In this document: in pieces, positions 16,361 to 18,410 of the stretch | How positions within the stretch are numbered: position 1 is the stretch's first letter | How the letters are laid out: each line of letters begins with the position of its first letter | Source: Oscillospiraceae bacterium | GTDB lineage: Bacteria; Bacillota; Clostridia; Clostridiales; Clostridiaceae | DNA length: 18,410 nt | NCBI GenBank assembly: GCA_009785875.1 | Contig: WQUF01000466.1 | Location: 1 to 18,410 of the forward strand | Direction: 5' to 3' | Notes under the pieces: generated by a model | What the model was told of the DNA's origin: nothing | Databases searched by the model: none | Seen by the model: the letters and a program-made list of their open reading frames with translations, nothing else | Position numbers and translations under genes: made by a program

Positions 16361-16694
16361 AAAACCACACAATCTCTTCTTCTATCTCTTCTTTAAAAAG
16401 TCTATTTCCCTTCTGATTTAAAGCCTTGTATTCAACTACATCTGTTTCTTTATTATATTTTTCCTTAAATACATCTCTTAAATCTGTAATAAGATTTAAG
16501 AATTTTGACAAATCCTCAAATGTAAATGGCTTAGCGTAATTATAGTCTATGATTAAATCTATATCACTATCTTCAGTATAGTCTCCTCTTGCAAAAGAGC
16601 CAAAAACGCCGATTTTCTTGACATCCTTTTTATTTTCAAAATTATTCAATATTTCACAGCTATCTTGTTTTATATGACTTAAATTAAGATCCAT
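16347..16694 (-). CDS. mntA: MNT-domain nucleotidyltransferase, MntA-like antitoxin
   Basis: Minimal nucleotidyltransferase of 115 residues, expected to neutralise the adjacent HEPN toxin by AMPylating its tyrosine. The pol-beta-fold signature GSx10DxD is complete: G32, S33, then D44 and D46 (GSFARGD...SDIDLIID), with a third acidic residue D85 in ETDVVEY. The start is the ATG at 16694, since AAAGGTGAT ends 3 nt before it and overlaps an upstream in-frame TTG at 16709. Its stop overlaps the HEPN start. Gene order is antitoxin first, the reverse of the Shewanella hepT-mntA pair. An extended -10 lies about 46 nt upstream. Confidence 0.87.
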   Translation of the reverse strand: MDLNLSHIKQDSCEILNNFENKKDVKKIGVFGSFARGDYTEDSDIDLIIDYNYAKPFTFEDLSKFLNLITDLRDVFKEKYNKETDVVEYKALNQKGNRLFKEEIEEEIVWFYEQK

Positions 16695-16739
16695 ATAATC
16701 ACCTTTCAATTCACATTCATTGGCTTAACCATATAATAT

Positions 16740-16748
16740 ATTATAACA
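16740..16748 (-). promoter_or_regulatory. Extended -10 promoter element for mntA-hepT
   Basis: Minus-strand TGTTATAAT: a perfect TATAAT with the TGn extension, and no convincing -35 box at 16-18 nt. Start of transcription would be near 16733, about 39 nt before the mntA ATG. Confidence 0.5.
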
Positions 16749-16798
16749 CTAAATTTAAGTTCTATTTTATGATCTTCTGAATAATATATAATATTGTC

Positions 16799-16889
16799 AG
16801 TAGTATCTAATGGTAAGATTGAGAATGATTGATTTTACCCAGATCTGGCACAAAGCTTTTATTAAATCTGCTTTGTGCCAGATTTTTTT
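16799..16889 (+). ncRNA. Candidate small RNA of about 90 nt
   Basis: A plus-strand TATAAT (16787-16792) is followed about 50 nt on by a very strong terminator, with no open frame between. A small internal stem (GGTAA near 16812, TTACC near 16835) lies in the middle. The -35 region is poor, so this is inference from the terminator and the -10 box. It diverges from the mntA promoter. Confidence 0.25.
16843..16889 (+). terminator. Strong plus-strand intrinsic terminator
   Basis: Perfect 14-bp stem ATCTGGCACAAAGC / GCTTTGTGCCAGAT with a 13-nt loop, running into TTTTTTA. The T-tract exists only on the plus strand; on the minus strand the stem is followed by CTGGGTAAAA, so it is at best a weak end for the methyltransferase gene, whose stop is 23 nt away. 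No plus-strand gene lies upstream after yraN, whose own terminator is 1.8 kb away. Confidence 0.8.
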
Positions 16890-16911
16890 ATGAATATATG
16901 TAAAAAGATAA

Positions 16912-17724
16912 TTAATATAGTTTCCTCGCTTTTACAATGAGTGACAGCGGAAATCGTTTAGCCTTGCTTGGCGCATAATAATTCGATGAAAATTCAATTT
17001 CCTGCTCCATTGTTTCTTTATTTGTTTCCTCTACCATTCGCTCAACAACAAAACCTGCAGCAGCGAGAGCGTTAATATAATCCGAAAGTCGGCGATTAAA
17101 AAGAGTGACAGGATTATCTCCCTTTACAAATGAAAATGGTACAGCTTCATAATAGCTACCAGAAAAAATTAACTGCTCATCCTTTGCTTCTATACAGTGC
17201 ATGAATGGGTGATCCCAACTGAAAATGAAAATCCCATCCTTTTTAAGATAAGAAGCAATTAGGTTAAATGTGGTCTGTAAATCCACTGTCCAGCCGATTG
17301 CATATATTGAATAGACAACATCAAAATAATGCACTGGTAAGCCTGGATTTTGTTCCATAGGAGAACAGAACAAATTAGGAGCGTACCCATTTTCGTACAA
17401 ATACTCTCGTGCATTTGCAACTTGACGGTCGGATATGTCTAAACCCCATAATTCACCTGCTCCTTGATCACCACACCATCTCAAAGAATGACCGCTGCCA
17501 CATCCTATATCCAGGATCTTTTTATTCATTAGAGTAGGAAATAGATGTAAATCATCCTCTATAGGGCAAAGGCATCCATAAGCAGGCAAAGCTGTAACAC
17601 CAAACCAGCTATCGGCCATTGCATTCCATGAGGATTTATTTTGAGTAAGTATGGAATCGTATAGAATGCTTTCCAGTACGTGAATGTCTTCTTTTTCTGC
17701 TTGCTTTATTGATATTTTACTCAT
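16912..17724 (-). CDS. Class I SAM-dependent methyltransferase with GNAT-like N-terminal remnant
   Basis: Probable small-molecule methyltransferase; substrate unknown. Motif I ILDIGCGSGHS starts at residue 70, followed by the acidic GLDIS strand (94-98) that binds the ribose, then FDVVYSIYAIGW and the post-motif GIFIFSWDHPF. The natural domain seems to begin at NKSSWNAMADSWFG (residue 29). The 28 residues before it (ISIKQAEKEDIHVLESILYDSI) resemble the first helix of a GNAT acetyltransferase. There is no Met at the domain boundary, and GGGGG precedes the ATG at 17724 by about 10 nt, so the extension is probably translated. Sampled lines are about 43-45% G+C against roughly 25-30% in neighbours, which suggests acquisition from elsewhere. 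Not linked to known partners here. Confidence 0.85.
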   Translation of the reverse strand: MSKISIKQAEKEDIHVLESILYDSILTQNKSSWNAMADSWFGVTALPAYGCLCPIEDDLHLFPTLMNKKILDIGCGSGHSLRWCGDQGAGELWGLDISDRQVANAREYLYENGYAPNLFCSPMEQNPGLPVHYFDVVYSIYAIGWTVDLQTTFNLIASYLKKDGIFIFSWDHPFMHCIEAKDEQLIFSGSYYEAVPFSFVKGDNPVTLFNRRLSDYINALAAAGFVVERMVEETNKETMEQEIEFSSNYYAPSKAKRFPLSLIVKARKLY

Positions 17725-17763
17725 GTTCTATGTCCCCCATATGCTAAAATATATCGATATTTA

Positions 17764-17772
17764 ATTATAACA
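17764..17772 (-). promoter_or_regulatory. Extended -10 promoter element for the methyltransferase gene
   Basis: Minus-strand TGTTATAAT, the same nonamer as upstream of mntA. A TTTAGA 16 nt upstream (4 of 6) may act as -35 and overlaps a palindrome. The predicted start near 17757 leaves a leader of about 33 nt. Confidence 0.5.
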
Positions 17773-17783
17773 TATCAAAGTTA

Positions 17784-17807
17784 ACTCTAAAATATTAAAT
17801 TTAGAGT
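17784..17807. repeat. Inverted repeat, possible operator
   Basis: ACTCTAAA and TTTAGAGT, perfect 8-bp arms around 8 A/T bases, placed over the -35 region of the methyltransferase promoter. The right arm also overlaps a second small repeat, GAGT-GAAA-ACTC. The spacing of about 16 bp between arm centres would suit a dimeric repressor, but no regulator gene is adjacent. The rest of the 288-nt gap to 18012 shows nothing more that I can support. Confidence 0.4.
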
Positions 17808-18012
17808 GAAAACTCAATTTAAAATGTTCCTAAAATCAAAAGAACCTTTAGATACTATTCACCAAAAAATCATCTATTTTTTATCAATGTTAAGATTGTA
17901 CGTAGGAAAAGTATATTTTAATGTACAGCAAATAATCCATTGCTTTTGTTTCTTTATTTTTGAATCAAACTCATTTTTAAAAGTAATTTCTTACGATCAT
18001 GTCGAAGAGTTT

Positions 18013-18410
18013 TTATTTTACTGCTTCCATTTTCTTTATGCTTATTGCTAAGAGTTTATTTATTGTAGCTTCATCTAATTTTCCAGCTTCAAGATAATAT
18101 CCTATTTGTGCCATGTTAAATTTAGTTTTAAAGACATTATTAAATCTTCCTGAAAATACACTTGCTCGAAGCTTTGCATATTTTTCTTTGAATGTGAGCA
18201 AATGCTTTAAGAATGTATCCAATAGTAAACTACAAACAGTTATTGATATTGTTGTCATATATGGTTCCAATTTTTCAATTCTCTTTAAGAGTTTCTCCAG
18301 ATCCTCCATCGTAATATCTTTTTTTCCTGTCAAAAGCTTTAATCTGTGGATTGCTTTGACTCCCTCTACTCCATAAACTTCAAGTATCTTCTCTTGAGTC
18401 TCCTTTGGAA
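18013..18410 (-). CDS. Unrecognised protein, C-terminal 131 residues (5' end outside window)
   Basis: The frame is open to the right edge, with no stop, so this is the end of a longer gene. An in-frame TTG (18333) has no clear Shine-Dalgarno and is unlikely to be the true start. The visible part looks mostly helical: ETQEKILEVYGVEGVKAIHRLKLLTGKK, a charged heptad-like stretch DLEKLLKRIEKLEPY, then a hydrophobic segment (TTISITVCSLLLDTFLKHLLTF) that is amphipathic rather than a clear membrane span. It ends in MAQIGYYLEAGKLDEATINKLLAISIKKME. No family is recognised. It lies upstream of, and in the same direction as, the methyltransferase, but the 288-nt gap with a promoter argues against one operon. 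Confidence 0.6.
   Translation of the reverse strand, partial: PKETQEKILEVYGVEGVKAIHRLKLLTGKKDITMEDLEKLLKRIEKLEPYMTTISITVCSLLLDTFLKHLLTFKEKYAKLRASVFSGRFNNVFKTKFNMAQIGYYLEAGKLDEATINKLLAISIKKMEAVK

Noticed and set aside
16476..16501. 10-bp perfect inverted repeat inside mntA
   Set aside because: About one such repeat with a short loop is expected by chance in an AT-rich window of this length, and it has no terminator tail.
16771..16785. CodY-box-like sequence upstream of mntA
   Set aside because: Four mismatches to AATTTTCWGAAAATT; similar partial matches turn up elsewhere, including inside coding regions.
17806..18051. Plus-strand 81-codon open frame in the gap beside the methyltransferase
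   Set aside because: GTG start without Shine-Dalgarno, Phe-rich AT-driven composition, and its end overlaps the coding end of the minus-strand protein.
1..18410. CRISPR arrays, tRNA or rRNA genes, insertion sequences, T-box or known riboswitches
   Set aside because: Looked for on both strands by eye; no regularly spaced repeats, cloverleaf-like sequences, transposase motifs or recognised riboswitch cores were seen.

Overview
The window reads as a chromosomal segment of a low-G+C Firmicute, most likely of the Clostridia. Support for this comes from the AT-rich DNA, strong AAGGAGG-type ribosome binding sites, the Gram-positive replicase PolC, a CodY-family regulator just upstream of rpsB, and the order dprA-topA-codY-rpsB-tsf-pyrH-frr-uppS-cdsA-dxr-rseP-polC. 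Species cannot be set from the sequence alone.

Positions 1-8853 (minus strand, transcribed right to left) hold the conserved translation and envelope-lipid operon. It starts with rpsB (S2), tsf (EF-Ts), pyrH (UMP kinase) and frr (ribosome recycling factor). It continues with uppS (undecaprenyl-PP synthase), cdsA (CDP-diglyceride synthase), dxr (first committed step of the MEP isoprenoid pathway), rseP (site-2 protease) and the 5' part of polC, which runs off the left edge. The MEP enzyme gene ispG, often found between rseP and polC in clostridia, is not there. Several gaps hold hairpins that could set expression steps, the clearest being an intrinsic terminator between frr and uppS. A good sigma-A promoter for rpsB lies just after codY.

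Positions 8987-12943 (minus) carry codY (with a conserved winged helix but a diverged sensor domain), topA (topoisomerase I) and dprA (DNA uptake and recombination). The topA Shine-Dalgarno is 23 nt from its ATG, and a small terminator-like hairpin lies between them. Positions 13072-14981 (plus) carry comM and yraN, divergent from dprA. They end in a bidirectional terminator.

Positions 15022-18410 (minus) are accessory: a class I mannose-6-phosphate isomerase, a HEPN/MNT (HepT/MntA-like, type VII) toxin-antitoxin pair, and a SAM methyltransferase of higher G+C whose first ~28 residues look like the start of a GNAT acetyltransferase. Last comes an unrecognised protein cut by the right edge. 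Between mntA and the methyltransferase is a strong plus-strand terminator with no annotated plus-strand gene upstream, so a small RNA is possible.

No tRNA, rRNA, CRISPR array, insertion sequence or riboswitch of known class was seen. No gene-free stretch exceeds 300 bases. The oddities most worth a second look are the bridged topA RBS, a 37-nt near-perfect palindrome inside polC, the HEPN/MNT pair, the duplicated PDZ unit in RseP and the diverged CodY sensor domain.
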